This document shows positions 29,381 to 38,919 of a stretch of 64,000 nucleotides of DNA, one piece after another. The stretch is from contig NZ_UGHY01000002.1 in the NCBI RefSeq assembly GCF_900450995.1, positions 124,001 through 188,000 on the forward strand, given 5' to 3'. Positions within the stretch are counted from its first letter, which is position 1, and each line of letters opens with the position of its first letter. The position numbers were made by a program, and so were the translations under genes. A model generated the notes under the pieces. The model worked only from the letters and a program-made list of their open reading frames with translations, was not told the origin of the DNA and made no database searches. The DNA is from Haemophilus parainfluenzae (GTDB lineage: Bacteria; Pseudomonadota; Gammaproteobacteria; Enterobacterales; Pasteurellaceae).

Positions 29381-29704
29381 ATGCAAAAACGAATTTACTT
29401 ACTCTCTATTTTTTTACCCGTTTTAGGCTTTTTATTTGCAACCCCTGCCCTTTCTGCCGAAGCTGACTTAATGAAAGCAGAAAAGATATATAAACGCTCT
29501 TGTGCTACTTGTCATGGGAAACAAGGCGAAAAACCAGCAATGGGTGAGTCTAAAATTATTAATCAACTAAAACCAGAAGAAATTTCAACCGCACTTTCAG
29601 AACGAAAAGCGGGAAATATTACAGGTGCAGGGAGTCCTGCAAAACAACGTTTAAGTGAACAAGATATTCATAATTTAAGTGAATATATTCAAACACTAAA
29701 ATAG
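29381..29704 (+). CDS. Small periplasmic c-type cytochrome
   Basis: 107 residues with a signal peptide ending ATPALSA. One heme-binding CATCH motif and a distal Met region (GAGSPAKQRLSEQD, PAMGES) fit a class I cytochrome c. Last gene of the P19 operon (5-base gap). Probably an electron carrier for iron reduction or oxidation next to the permease; inferred from position. Confidence 0.88.
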   Translation: MQKRIYLLSIFLPVLGFLFATPALSAEADLMKAEKIYKRSCATCHGKQGEKPAMGESKIINQLKPEEISTALSERKAGNITGAGSPAKQRLSEQDIHNLSEYIQTLK

Positions 29705-29805
29705 TTTTTGAAATTTTTTTAAACTAATTTTAGAATGTAAGGTCTTAGAAAGGGCTTAGTTTTTATAAGCTAAGAAATTTTTTATATATCAATAAAGGAT
29801 TGTTT

Positions 29806-30402
29806 ATGAACAAATTTACTAAAATCAGTGCAACTGCATTATTTGCATTATTCTTAACTGCTTGTGATAAACCAGCAGATAAACCGGCTCCAGCAAAACC
29901 TGAAACTACTCAGCCTGCGCCAGAAGCTAAACAAGAAGCAGCAAAACCAGCTGAAGCGACCCCCGCTCAAGAACAAGCTGACTACAACAAATTACTTGAA
30001 TGGAACGCAAGCCAAGCGCAAGCTCAAATGGCTGCACAACAAACACTTCAATCTGATTTAACTGCTGCGGTTCAAGCAAAAGATGATAAAAAAATTGAAG
30101 AAGCAATCAAAACTTTCAACAAAACAGTTGAAGATACTATTGCAAGCTTAGATAAATTAGATATTACTGCGCCTTCAGTGAAAAGTATTAAAGATCAAAA
30201 TAAAGAAGTGCTTGCATTATCAAGCGAATTATTAGTTGATCAATTAAACTTAGCAACTAAAGCACCAACTGAAGAACAAACTAAAGCTTACCAAGCTAAA
30301 GTTGAAAAACTACAAGCTGCAGTAGCTAAATTACAAAAAGACGGTGCTGATTTAGCACAAAAATTTGCACCTGCAGCACCAGCTGCTCCAGCTGCAAAAT
30401 AA
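29806..30402 (+). CDS. Lipoprotein of unknown function, A/K/Q-rich
   Basis: 198 residues from the ATG at 29806, which follows AAAGGAT; the reading from an upstream TTG at 29800 is unlikely. The lipobox is LFLTAC. After it comes a Pro/Ala/Lys-rich stretch (about 20-60), then a helical domain, probably coiled coil, and a tail of APAAPAAPAAK. I do not recognise a characterised family. The preceding 100 bases hold a weak hairpin (about 29755-29774) that may end the P19 operon. Confidence 0.75.
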   Translation: MNKFTKISATALFALFLTACDKPADKPAPAKPETTQPAPEAKQEAAKPAEATPAQEQADYNKLLEWNASQAQAQMAAQQTLQSDLTAAVQAKDDKKIEEAIKTFNKTVEDTIASLDKLDITAPSVKSIKDQNKEVLALSSELLVDQLNLATKAPTEEQTKAYQAKVEKLQAAVAKLQKDGADLAQKFAPAAPAAPAAK

Positions 30403-30417
30403 TTAATCGTTAAGATG

Positions 30418-30452
30418 AAAAAAAACCTTACTGTAAAAAGTAAGGTTTTTTT
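30418..30452. terminator. Bidirectional terminator between convergent genes
   Basis: AAAAACCTTAC / GTAAGGTTTTT with an 8-base loop, A run on one side and T run on the other, so it can serve the lipoprotein gene (+) and the ATP-grasp gene (-). Confidence 0.85.
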
Positions 30453-30458
30453 ATGCAC

Positions 30459-31280
30459 TTATTTTAGTATTTTACTTTTCAACACATCTACAAATCGTTC
30501 TGTTGCCTCTTCCCAACGATCTAAATATAACGCAGGCTCAATCAACTCTAATTCATTCAATAAAAATGTATTGTCAATAATCGTTCCATCTACTCGTGCA
30601 TAGACGGGCATTTCAGGCAATTTATGTAAAACATGGCATGCTGTTTCAATAATATGCTCATCAACCTCGACAGGGAAAATTTCAACTTTATATTGTGAAT
30701 TCGCTCGCCATTCATTTTGAGGTGGCTGTCGGCGAATAGCATGACTAAATACACCATTGAAAAAAATCAAGCTAGTTTCACCATTTATTGCTACTTCAGG
30801 AATAAACGGCTGTAACACAACTTGCTCACCATACGCAGAAAGATTGGGTAACGCTTCACCTTGTTTGAGTTTTGTCACCAAATTACCACTCTGCCCTACA
30901 GCAGGTTTAATGACAAATTCAGGCCAATCTTGGCTTTCAAGTGCGGTCAACATTTCAGATGTTTTTGTTGAGCAAATAAGAGTAGGAATAACATTGACAC
31001 CCCAATTCTGCAAATCACATAGATAGCCTTTATGGCTATTCCATAACATTAATTCAGTAGGATTGATGAATGCATTCTTATGCTGTTTAATCCATTGAGT
31101 AAATTCATCATAGAAATTTGCATAATCCCATGCTGCTAAAGGCAGAATAAAATGGCTATGTAATGTTTCTTGCCAAGGTAAAAATTGAGTAGAAATACCT
31201 TGATTAGAAAGTTGTATTTGTACAGGGATAAGATTTTGAGGGGCCGAAGGATAAGTTTTGCAAGTAGTGATCGTAAGCAT
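30459..31280 (-). CDS. ATP-grasp domain protein, RimK-like
   Basis: 273 residues from the start at 31280. A longer frame to 31325 would begin inside the terminator hairpin of the gene ahead, so it is disfavoured, though the ribosome site for the shorter start is weak. WPEFVIKPAVGQSGNLV is the ATP-grasp lysine segment and LLNELELIEPALYL carries the metal-binding residues. Such proteins ligate a carboxylate to an amine; the substrate is unknown. Confidence 0.75.
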   Translation of the reverse strand: MLTITTCKTYPSAPQNLIPVQIQLSNQGISTQFLPWQETLHSHFILPLAAWDYANFYDEFTQWIKQHKNAFINPTELMLWNSHKGYLCDLQNWGVNVIPTLICSTKTSEMLTALESQDWPEFVIKPAVGQSGNLVTKLKQGEALPNLSAYGEQVVLQPFIPEVAINGETSLIFFNGVFSHAIRRQPPQNEWRANSQYKVEIFPVEVDEHIIETACHVLHKLPEMPVYARVDGTIIDNTFLLNELELIEPALYLDRWEEATERFVDVLKSKILK

Positions 31281-31311
31281 GGTAAATAATGACTGGTTTG
31301 AGCATAAAGAA

Positions 31312-31339
31312 GATGCGCCAATCATTAAACTAGCGCATC
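31312..31339 (-). terminator. Terminator after the cupredoxin gene
   Basis: GATGCGC (31312-31318) pairs with GCGCATC (31333-31339); on the minus strand TTCTTT follows. Confidence 0.55.
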
Positions 31340-31350
31340 GATTTCAATAA

Positions 31351-31785
31351 TTATTTTACTTGAGCAAAATATTTTTCAAGACGACCTTTGTTCGTCATGG
31401 ATTTCTTCTCAAGATCTTTCACCACTTTCTCTGCTTGTTCTTTGTTTGGTAGATTATCACCTACTTGAATCACACCATTCATATTCATCGAGCGGTGTAC
31501 AGGGCAAGTATAAACATAAACGCCTTCTTTATCTAAAGTGATCGTAAGCTCCTGATCTTCTTCAGATTGGAATTTTTGTGCGCCTTCAGGAATTGCTTTG
31601 CTGTGCACAAAGTGGCTTTTATTTTCTGGACGAAATGTCACTGTATCACCTGGTTGTACTTTTAAATAACCCGGTTCAAAAACCATTGATCCTTCACTAT
31701 TTGAATTTAACATTTTAATGTCATAATGAGCGGCTTGAGCAGCAAAACTTAAACCTAATAATGCTGCAAGTACGATTTTCTTCAT
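31351..31785 (-). CDS. Pseudoazurin-like cupredoxin
   Basis: 144 residues from the second ATG (31785), which has GAAGGA at a good distance; the first ATG (31791) is too close to it. The signal peptide ends AAQAA. The type 1 copper ligands are visible: His in KSHFVHS, and Cys, His and Met in YTCPVHRSMNMNG. A helical C-terminal tail of about 30 residues follows the fold, as in pseudoazurins. It is the last gene of a Fur-boxed ABC importer operon, 12 bases after the ATPase. Confidence 0.88.
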   Translation of the reverse strand: MKKIVLAALLGLSFAAQAAHYDIKMLNSNSEGSMVFEPGYLKVQPGDTVTFRPENKSHFVHSKAIPEGAQKFQSEEDQELTITLDKEGVYVYTCPVHRSMNMNGVIQVGDNLPNKEQAEKVVKDLEKKSMTNKGRLEKYFAQVK

Positions 31786-31797
31786 TTTCATTTCCTT

Positions 31798-32571
31798 CTA
31801 AGAATGTGCTGATTTACGTTGTGGACGAACCACTGGCAAACCGGCACTACATTGCAATAATTCAACGTTTACACGATATAAACGATTAATGGTTTCTACT
31901 TGTAAAACATGATGAGCGTCGCCCACACCTTGCACTTTACCTTCACCAAGTAAAATCAACTCATCTGAAAATTGAGCAGCAAGACTTAAATCATGTAATA
32001 CCATTATAGTAATCAGATTTTTCTGTTTCGTATAGGTGTAAACTTCTTCTAATAGATTAAGCTGATGATGCATATCTAACGCACTCACCGGCTCGTCCAA
32101 CATTAAAATCTGTGGCTCACGTAATAAAACCTGAGCAAACATCACCATTTGACGCTGTCCACCACTGAGATTCAAAATATCACGATGGGCTAAATGACCA
32201 ATACCTAATTGAGCCATAATACTTGCTGCTTCAGTGAGAAGCTCATCGCTCACTCGCATCGTTAGACTATCCATTCGTCCCAAAAGGACAACTTCAAGTG
32301 CGGTCAAGCTTGCATCTACCCGGCTATCTTGAGGCATATAGCCAATTGGTTTACGCCAATCCGCTAACTTCGTCCGTTCTAGCTGTTTGCCTTGATAGGT
32401 AATCATACCTTCATGTGGCAATTCACCAAAAATGGTTTTCAGCATGGAGGATTTCCCCGTGCCGTTTGGCCCAAGCACCGTATACACTTTGCCTTCCTCA
32501 AAACGAACATTAATGTGATCGGCTACGGTGAGTTCACCTCGTTTTACCGTAAGATTCTTTAATTCTAACAT
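31798..32571 (-). CDS. Iron-type ABC importer ATPase (FecE/FepC family)
   Basis: 257 residues. Walker A GPNGTGKSSML, Q-loop MPQDSR, signature LSGGQRQMV, Walker B ILMLDEPVSALD and H-loop VLHDLSLA are complete. The sequence and the FecCD partner upstream (1-base overlap) place it with siderophore/heme/vitamin B12-type importers. Confidence 0.92.
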   Translation of the reverse strand: MLELKNLTVKRGELTVADHINVRFEEGKVYTVLGPNGTGKSSMLKTIFGELPHEGMITYQGKQLERTKLADWRKPIGYMPQDSRVDASLTALEVVLLGRMDSLTMRVSDELLTEAASIMAQLGIGHLAHRDILNLSGGQRQMVMFAQVLLREPQILMLDEPVSALDMHHQLNLLEEVYTYTKQKNLITIMVLHDLSLAAQFSDELILLGEGKVQGVGDAHHVLQVETINRLYRVNVELLQCSAGLPVVRPQRKSAHS

Positions 32572-33620
32572 TATTGTCCCCTCTTGTTATTTAAAATAAT
32601 CCAAAAGAAGAAAGGCACTCCAATAAAAGAGGTAACAATCCCCACTGGGAACAATGCTCCAGGGATAATAACTTTGGACAATACCGAAGAAAGGGATAAG
32701 AATGCTGCACCAACTAACATTGCGCCCGGTAAGAAGAAACGTTGATCTTCACCAAGTAACATTCGAGCAACATGTGGTGCAACTAAGCCAATAAAGCCAA
32801 TCACGCCCACAAAACTAATTGCTGTCGCCGTCATCATTGCGACAAGAACTAAAACCTTGATACGTAATACTTGCAAATTGATCCCAAGACTCGCTGCACG
32901 ATCTTCACCTAAACGAAGTGCGGTCAATTTCCAAAGCTCTTTTGAAAGTAATGCTACGCATATCGTCGTCACAACAGTAATGATGATTAAACTTTGCCAC
33001 GTGGCTTTATTTAAGCTACCGAATAGCCAAAACAGAATTTGTTGCGAGACTTCGGGAGCCGAAATAAATTGTACTAATGAAAGTAAGGATTGAAAAATAA
33101 AGAGCAATGCAATCCCTACCAACACGAGCATTTCAGAATTAAAACGACGTTTAGACGCGAACAAGAAAAGAATCCCTGACGCAAGCATGGTCATGACAAA
33201 CGCACCAATTGGCACTGCAACTTGTACCGGTAAACCAAAACTTCCGAAAGCAATCACAACAGAAGCCCCAAAACCTGCCGCAGCCGCAAGACCTAATGTA
33301 TAAGGACTCGCCATAGGGTTATTTAATAAGGTTTGGATCTCTGCCCCACCTACAGCCAGTGTTGCCCCGACTACAAGCGCCATCAATGCCATAGGTAAAC
33401 GTAAATTATGCACAATATTGTCTGTCATTTTATCGACTTCACCGATACCGAATAACGCATTCACAACTTCAGATACCGATAGCATCGCTGGGCCTGTCAT
33501 CACGTCGAGAATAAGGCTAACCATGCCAATCACAAGAAAAGATAAAATAACAAACCAGCGTTTGCGTTCAAGCTTACGCTGGTTAGCCACAATATCTGCT
33601 ACAACAGAATTGTTTTTCAT
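32571..33620 (-). CDS. FecCD-family ABC importer permease
   Basis: 349 residues with about ten membrane helices. LRLPMALMALVVGATLAVGGAEIQ and GFIGLVAPHVARMLLGEDQR are family signatures, the latter being the ATPase-coupling region. Works with the ATPase downstream and the binding protein upstream. Confidence 0.93.
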   Translation of the reverse strand: MKNNSVVADIVANQRKLERKRWFVILSFLVIGMVSLILDVMTGPAMLSVSEVVNALFGIGEVDKMTDNIVHNLRLPMALMALVVGATLAVGGAEIQTLLNNPMASPYTLGLAAAAGFGASVVIAFGSFGLPVQVAVPIGAFVMTMLASGILFLFASKRRFNSEMLVLVGIALLFIFQSLLSLVQFISAPEVSQQILFWLFGSLNKATWQSLIIITVVTTICVALLSKELWKLTALRLGEDRAASLGINLQVLRIKVLVLVAMMTATAISFVGVIGFIGLVAPHVARMLLGEDQRFFLPGAMLVGAAFLSLSSVLSKVIIPGALFPVGIVTSFIGVPFFFWIILNNKRGQ

Positions 33621-33635
33621 TGATTAGTATTTCCC

Positions 33636-34751
33636 TTATTTGGTTTCTGGGAAAAGATAAATCGTACCTTCCGGGGTAACCGGTAAGTAGTTTTTATAGA
33701 AGTTTAAGTAAGTTTGTTGTGGATCTAAATCTTTAAACAGATCAGGATACGCCGCTTTAGCTACAAACTGAACTGAAGCACTGTCTGATAGAGTACGAGA
33801 GTTCGCATGATAGGCTGCGTAAACACGGTTGTTTTTTACTGCCGGTAATTCAGCCCAACCTGCACGATGTTTAAATGCGTTTAAACGACGTTCTGCTTCT
33901 GCTTTTTCAATACCAAAGCCCATTACCATACCATCTTGATTTTTCTTCAATTCAGTTTCACGGCCTGTAATAATAATCGCATCCGGTTTCGAGGCTAATA
34001 CTTTTTCAGCAGCTAATGTACCCCATTTACCAATTTCTGCAGGAGCAACGTTTTCTGCGCCTACAAGGCTAATCATAGAGCCCCACATGCTTGAGAAGAA
34101 TGTCATCCCTTGTTCAGCTGGGCCACCACGACCAAACTCGACATACACTTTTGGTTGTTTTGCTAATTTCGCATTTTTAACCGTCGTTTGAATATGTTCT
34201 ACAATGTCTTTGTATTCTTTAGCCATTTTCGCGGCACGATCTTTCTGCCCCGTCAATTGACCAATAATTTCCGTTGATTTGATGTGTTTATCTAAGGTTT
34301 GAGCGTTGTAATCTAATACAACAATTGGAATACCCGCTTCATTGATAGCATCTAAATCAGATCCTAGCATTTCGTACTGCCAATCAGCTAAGACTAAAAG
34401 ATCAGGTTTTAATGAAAGCACTTTTTCCACAGAGAACGTGCCTTCCTCTACTTCACCCACATCATCTAATTGATTTAATTTTGGCACCGCCTTGCTGAAT
34501 AACTCCCAGCTTGCTGGTGCCCAAGAAGACTATACTTTCTTAGAAAAACCGACAACGTTATCTAACGCTTTGTCACCACCAACTGCCATATAATCTTGGT
34601 AATAGAAACCAAGTACCACACGTTTTGCCGGTAAATCTACAGTGACTTCACGATCAAGTATATCTTTTACTTTCACGGGATCAGCATTGGCAAAACCAGC
34701 ACTTAAACCAAGAATAGTGGCAATCGCTAAAGTTGAAAAACGTTTTTTCAT
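33636..34751 (-). pseudogene. Periplasmic binding protein of the FecB type, interrupted by an amber codon
   Basis: The N-terminal part (34530-34751) has signal peptide ending GFANA and DREVTVDLPAKRVV, typical of the FecB/BtuF family. A TAG at 34530-34532 stops it after GFSKKV, but the same frame continues SSWAPASWELFSKAV into the remaining 283 residues. One base change (TAG to TGG, Trp) would restore a 371-residue protein. A GTG at 34487 could start the rest, but that product would lack a signal peptide. Substrate not determinable; the Fur box implies iron or heme. Confidence 0.85.
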
Positions 34752-34787
34752 AAGAAAAATCTCCTAAGTAAAATTAAACAATTTAAA

Positions 34788-34802
34788 TGATAATAATTAT
34801 CG
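34788..34802 (-). promoter_or_regulatory. Fur box upstream of the ABC importer-cupredoxin operon
   Basis: TGATAATAATTATCG matches 14 of 15 positions of the 7-1-7 Fur consensus. It lies 37 bases before the start codon of the binding-protein gene, where it would cover the promoter. Confidence 0.75.
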
Positions 34803-34850
34803 CCACGTATAGTAGCGAAAACGATTGCTAAATTCAACTCAGACGTTTAA

Positions 34851-35989
34851 TTATTCTTCGTAAGCTTCGTCAGTTAATGTTTTTAAGAATGCCTCTAACG
34901 CATTAATCTCTTCATCTGTTAGCGGTTTGGCTTTTAAAACATCAGGATTAATGGTTTGAGCATATTCGGCTTTATCCCACGCTTTTCCTGTTTCAGGATT
35001 AATTTTACGATTAGGATTATTGAAACTGTCTTTAAATAACAAGACGGTTTTTAGATCACGGAAAACGCCGTTATGCATATAAGGTGCAATGACACTAATG
35101 TTACGCAATGTTGGCACTTTAAATTTACCTTTTTGTTTTTCATCGCCTTTCACCATCGGATTATCCAATAGTCCATTATCCACATAATCAGTCGCAAGTT
35201 TATTCAACTTAATTAACGCTTGGTTACTTGGCACGCCGATATTGTAATAGCGATAATTCGTAAAGGTTTCTTTTGCTGAATTCGCTTCACTTGATTGGTG
35301 GCAGTTACTGCAGTTTGTTCGTGTTTTATCAAAAAATAATGCCTTACCTTCGGCTTCAAGTGCGGTCAATTCTGCTTCACCTTTTAGAGTGCGATCATAT
35401 TTTGAAGAGAATTGCGCAAATAATTCATGCTTTTCGAACTCCGCAATGGCTTTTTCCATAATGGCATAGATTTTGTCGGTATCTGCCCAAATGCTTTCAC
35501 CATAAATATCCGTAATTGCCTTGTAATAAATTGAATTCGCTTTTAGACGTTCGACAATCGATTTTTTATCTGGCATGCCCATTTCTACAGGATTAACTGG
35601 TGGACCACCTGCTTGCTCGGCTAAATCTTTTGCACGACCATCCCAGAATTGCCCCCCCACATAATCTTGAATTTTTTCATCAAAATGAAAATCTGGTGAA
35701 AACATCGCATAAAGTGCCGTGTTGGCATTACGATTGCCATGAAGATGCGGATTATCCCCCTCAGAGACCATTTGATTTGCCGAATTTTTACGTTGATCCA
35801 CAAAGGCGGTACCCGGGTTGTGACAAGTTGAACAGCTTTGTGTTTTATTAAAAGAAATCGATTTATCAAAAACAGAACTTCGCCCAATCCTTGATAATTC
35901 AATTCTTTTTCCTTAGCTTGATCAGCTAAGGAATAATTGCTTTGCATCAAAGGTGCAAACAATAAAATAGAAAGCCATTTTTTTTGCAT
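34851..35989 (-). pseudogene. Di-heme cytochrome c peroxidase (CcpA/MauG family), frameshifted
   Basis: The C-terminal frame (34851-35801 and beyond) has the second heme motif CSNCH, the family regions PPVNPVEMGMP and KVPTLRNISVIAPYMHNGVF. The signal peptide (MQKKWLSILLFAPLMQS) is in another frame, starting at 35989 after GGAG. The break is a run of five A at 35868-35872 (T on the coding strand); a sixth would give GEVLFFDKS and reach the first heme motif CSTCH. The intact enzyme would reduce periplasmic hydrogen peroxide. Confidence 0.85.
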
Positions 35990-36018
35990 CGTGTTCTCCA
36001 AATATTCAAATTATAGAT

Positions 36019-36051
36019 AAAAAATAATCCAACAAAGCTTTGTTGGATTAT
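36019..36051 (-). terminator. Terminator after mltB
   Basis: A perfect palindrome, 14 bp per arm (36024-36051, centre AAGCTT), followed on the minus strand by TTTTTT. Confidence 0.85.
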
Positions 36052-36068
36052 AAAAGGAAAATAATTTT

Positions 36069-37178
36069 CTACAAGCCGGTTGCCATCTTAATGCGATCAG
36101 CAAACATACCAATACTCACGCCAAAATAGTTTGATTTATTCCAATCTAAAATTGTGCGGTAGTTATTGGAGACCAAGAATGCACGCCCAACTTCTTTATC
36201 AGGACGAACTAACCAAAGATCGGCTTGCGAAAGTGCGGTCAATTTATCTTGTTCTTGTTGGCTGAAGCTCGCTAAGGTGATACCTTTAGACTGCCAATCA
36301 CTTAATGAACGTGCTTTGTTCTTCTCAATACCAGACAGCGATAAATCTAATGGTTGATTTAATGTGACTTCAACGCCCCAAGGCAATTTGTTATCCCAAC
36401 CCACAGTGTGAAGATAATTTGCAATTGAAGCAAACGCATCAAATTGGTTATTCCAGATATCCTTCACGCCATCATTATTACCATCTGCTGCATAATTCAA
36501 GAATGCACTTGGCATAAATTGAGTTTGTCCCATTGCGCCCGCCCAAGAACCTAACATTCTGTGGCGTTGAATATGATCACGTTCTAACATTTTCATCGCA
36601 TTCACAAATTCTTTACTGAATAAGGCTTCACGTCTACCATCAAAGGCTAATGTGGCTAAAGCTGAAAGTACATCATAGCTACCTTGGTAGTGACCAAAGC
36701 TACTTTCCATTCCCCATAGGGCAAGGATGTATTCCTGTTGAACACCATAACGTTGGCTTGCTTGTTGTAATGGCGCTTGTACTTCCCAATAACGCTCTTC
36801 GGCAATATCCACTTTATTTTGAGTCAGTACTTTATTCAGATAATTGGTTGTGCCGTTTGGATTGGGTAACTGTGGTTGATCTGCATTACGCTTGCTTCTA
36901 CCCGCTTGGGCACGGTCTAAATCCACCGCCTTTTGCATATATTGAATATTATTTTGTGCATTCAATACAGAAGCAGACACGCCTTCAGCTGCCGCTTTAC
37001 CTTTTAAGAACTGCACGTAATCATTAAAGTTATCTAAGGTTCTTGGCTTGCTGTAAACAGCGTTGCTACTTACCGATGGAATACTTTTGGTTGATGACGT
37101 TGTTGTACTGCTCGAACAACCGACTAATAAAAGTGCGGTCGATAACGCAGTCATTTTTAACGTTGAGATTAAATTCAT
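36069..37178 (-). CDS. mltB: Membrane-bound lytic murein transglycosylase B
   Basis: 369 residues from the start at 37178, which follows AAGGAAAAG; the longer frame to 37202 lacks a site. The lipobox is LLLVGC, so it is an outer-membrane lipoprotein. ALWGMESSFG carries the catalytic Glu, and MGQTQFMPSAFLNYAADG is the family peptidoglycan-binding signature. It cleaves peptidoglycan to 1,6-anhydro products. Confidence 0.93.
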   Translation of the reverse strand: MNLISTLKMTALSTALLLVGCSSSTTTSSTKSIPSVSSNAVYSKPRTLDNFNDYVQFLKGKAAAEGVSASVLNAQNNIQYMQKAVDLDRAQAGRSKRNADQPQLPNPNGTTNYLNKVLTQNKVDIAEERYWEVQAPLQQASQRYGVQQEYILALWGMESSFGHYQGSYDVLSALATLAFDGRREALFSKEFVNAMKMLERDHIQRHRMLGSWAGAMGQTQFMPSAFLNYAADGNNDGVKDIWNNQFDAFASIANYLHTVGWDNKLPWGVEVTLNQPLDLSLSGIEKNKARSLSDWQSKGITLASFSQQEQDKLTALSQADLWLVRPDKEVGRAFLVSNNYRTILDWNKSNYFGVSIGMFADRIKMATGL

Positions 37179-37211
37179 TTCTTTTCCTTTTTTAATTATC
37201 AAAATATCGCA

Positions 37212-38015
37212 TTATTTGCGTAAAAATTGGTTATAAACGGCTTTCAATAATGAGGTTGGTAATAAGCGAGAACCTGAACGCAAGGCAAAGGTGAATAGGC
37301 CAGAAAATAAGCCTTGAATACCTAAGCGGTGCTTCAATTTAAATAAACGCCATTCTGCTTTCGCTTGGTTTAAACCTCGACGACGCCCTACCATACCATT
37401 GCCTACGCGGGCATAAACTAAAATATCCGGCAAGTTTGCCACTTTTTGACCTTGTGCCACAAGCTTAATCCACAGGTAATAATCTTCCTGTAAATCTTCA
37501 TATCCACCACAATTAATGACCGCACTTTTTTGATATGCCACCGTCATGTGATTGAAAGGACAACGTTTTTGCGTAAATTTAACGATATCTTGTGCTTCAG
37601 TCGGTACATTACGATATGCCACGATGTCTTGAATATTTTCGCCAAACTCAGCAATCTGCCCACCGAAAATAATCGTATCCGGATGTTGTTCAATAAACGC
37701 CACTTGTTTCGCAAAACGCTCAGGCACACAAATATCATCGGTATCCATACGGAAGACCCAATCGTGAGAACAATGTTTTAATCCTTCATTGAGCGCTTTG
37801 CCTAAGCCTAAGTTCTTTGGCAACTTCACTAAGTTTAAGGGTAATTTGGTTTCGAATTCAGAAACCACGGCTTCCAATTCTGGCGTTACCGCACCATCAA
37901 ACACCAACACAATCTCATCTGCAGGATGGGTTTGAGCCACTAAACTTTCAAAACATTCTCTTAAATATTGTGGATTTTCCTTAATGTATAAGGACATTAA
38001 AACTGAAAATTTCAT
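37212..38015 (-). CDS. Family 2 glycosyltransferase
   Basis: 267 residues. A GT-A fold with SVLMSLYIKENPQYLRECF at the N-terminus and the DxD metal motif in FRMDTDDI. GYEDLQEDYYLWIKL is the acceptor-side signature of the GT2 group that includes AmsE-like enzymes. The C-terminus is basic. It lies in a run of saccharide genes and probably adds a sugar to lipooligosaccharide or another surface glycan. Specificity unknown. Confidence 0.88.
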   Translation of the reverse strand: MKFSVLMSLYIKENPQYLRECFESLVAQTHPADEIVLVFDGAVTPELEAVVSEFETKLPLNLVKLPKNLGLGKALNEGLKHCSHDWVFRMDTDDICVPERFAKQVAFIEQHPDTIIFGGQIAEFGENIQDIVAYRNVPTEAQDIVKFTQKRCPFNHMTVAYQKSAVINCGGYEDLQEDYYLWIKLVAQGQKVANLPDILVYARVGNGMVGRRRGLNQAKAEWRLFKLKHRLGIQGLFSGLFTFALRSGSRLLPTSLLKAVYNQFLRK

Positions 38016-38037
38016 ACTTCTCTATCTAATAAGTTAT

Positions 38038-38919
38038 CTACATAAACCGTTTCAAATTAATTGCCAATTTAGGTGAAATTAAAACCACAAAGGCAATGAC
38101 TAGCTGCTTAACACTTTTCGTTAATTTAAAAATTTCAAAATAGTAAAAAGCCGCTTTACGGGATAAATTCATAATATGTGGGTAAGCCAACATATATTGT
38201 GCGTTGATGGCAAAATTCTTTTCTTGCTCTGCCGTTTTCACATAATTTTCACGGATATAATCAATCGCTTTTTGCGTATTCGTCGTATCCGTTGATACGC
38301 TAGAACGCTTAGTATGGAAGGTACAATAAGTTAATGGTTCTGCTACTTTGTACGCTTTAAACGTTGGATCTTGCACAAGTTTCAGTAAGAAATCATAGTC
38401 TTCCAATGAACGAAGTGCGGTCGATAATCCACCGATTTTTAAAAATAGATCTTTTTTCACCCCAATCATCGGCATACCACCGATTTTATTCGCCAGTAAA
38501 ATTCGCTCTACGCTAATCTCTTGAGGCTCAATCGGGTTGGTCACATAGCTAAAGCCTTCATTCACCATTTCACATTTAGCTGGATGATAAACAAAATTAA
38601 CATCGGGATGCTCGGCAATAATATCCGCCAATTTTTGACATTTGTCGTTAGCAAAACGATCGTCATCATCAAGGAATAACAACCAATCATTATCGGCATT
38701 TCTTGCCCCGATATTACGGCTTTCTGCTGCACCTTGATTGGTTTCGTTACGAATCACTTTAACTGCAAATGGATATGCTTGTGTCACTTCAACAGGTTCT
38801 TTCGAGCAGTCGTCCACAATCACCACATCAAAATTATAGGTGGTTTGTTTGGTTAAACTTTCCAATAACGCAGGAATTTCTTCTTTTCGATTATAAGAAG
38901 GCACGATGATACTAAACAT
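38038..38919 (-). CDS. Family 2 glycosyltransferase
   Basis: 293 residues from the start at 38919 (MFSIIVPSYNRKEEIPALL), which overlaps the upstream gene by 8 bases; the longer frame to 38970 runs within that gene. LLFLDDDDRF has the DxD motif and SLEDYDFLLKLV the acceptor-side signature. The C-terminal tail is hydrophobic and basic, likely membrane-associated. Same transcription unit as its neighbours. Confidence 0.88.
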   Translation of the reverse strand: MFSIIVPSYNRKEEIPALLESLTKQTTYNFDVVIVDDCSKEPVEVTQAYPFAVKVIRNETNQGAAESRNIGARNADNDWLLFLDDDDRFANDKCQKLADIIAEHPDVNFVYHPAKCEMVNEGFSYVTNPIEPQEISVERILLANKIGGMPMIGVKKDLFLKIGGLSTALRSLEDYDFLLKLVQDPTFKAYKVAEPLTYCTFHTKRSSVSTDTTNTQKAIDYIRENYVKTAEQEKNFAINAQYMLAYPHIMNLSRKAAFYYFEIFKLTKSVKQLVIAFVVLISPKLAINLKRFM

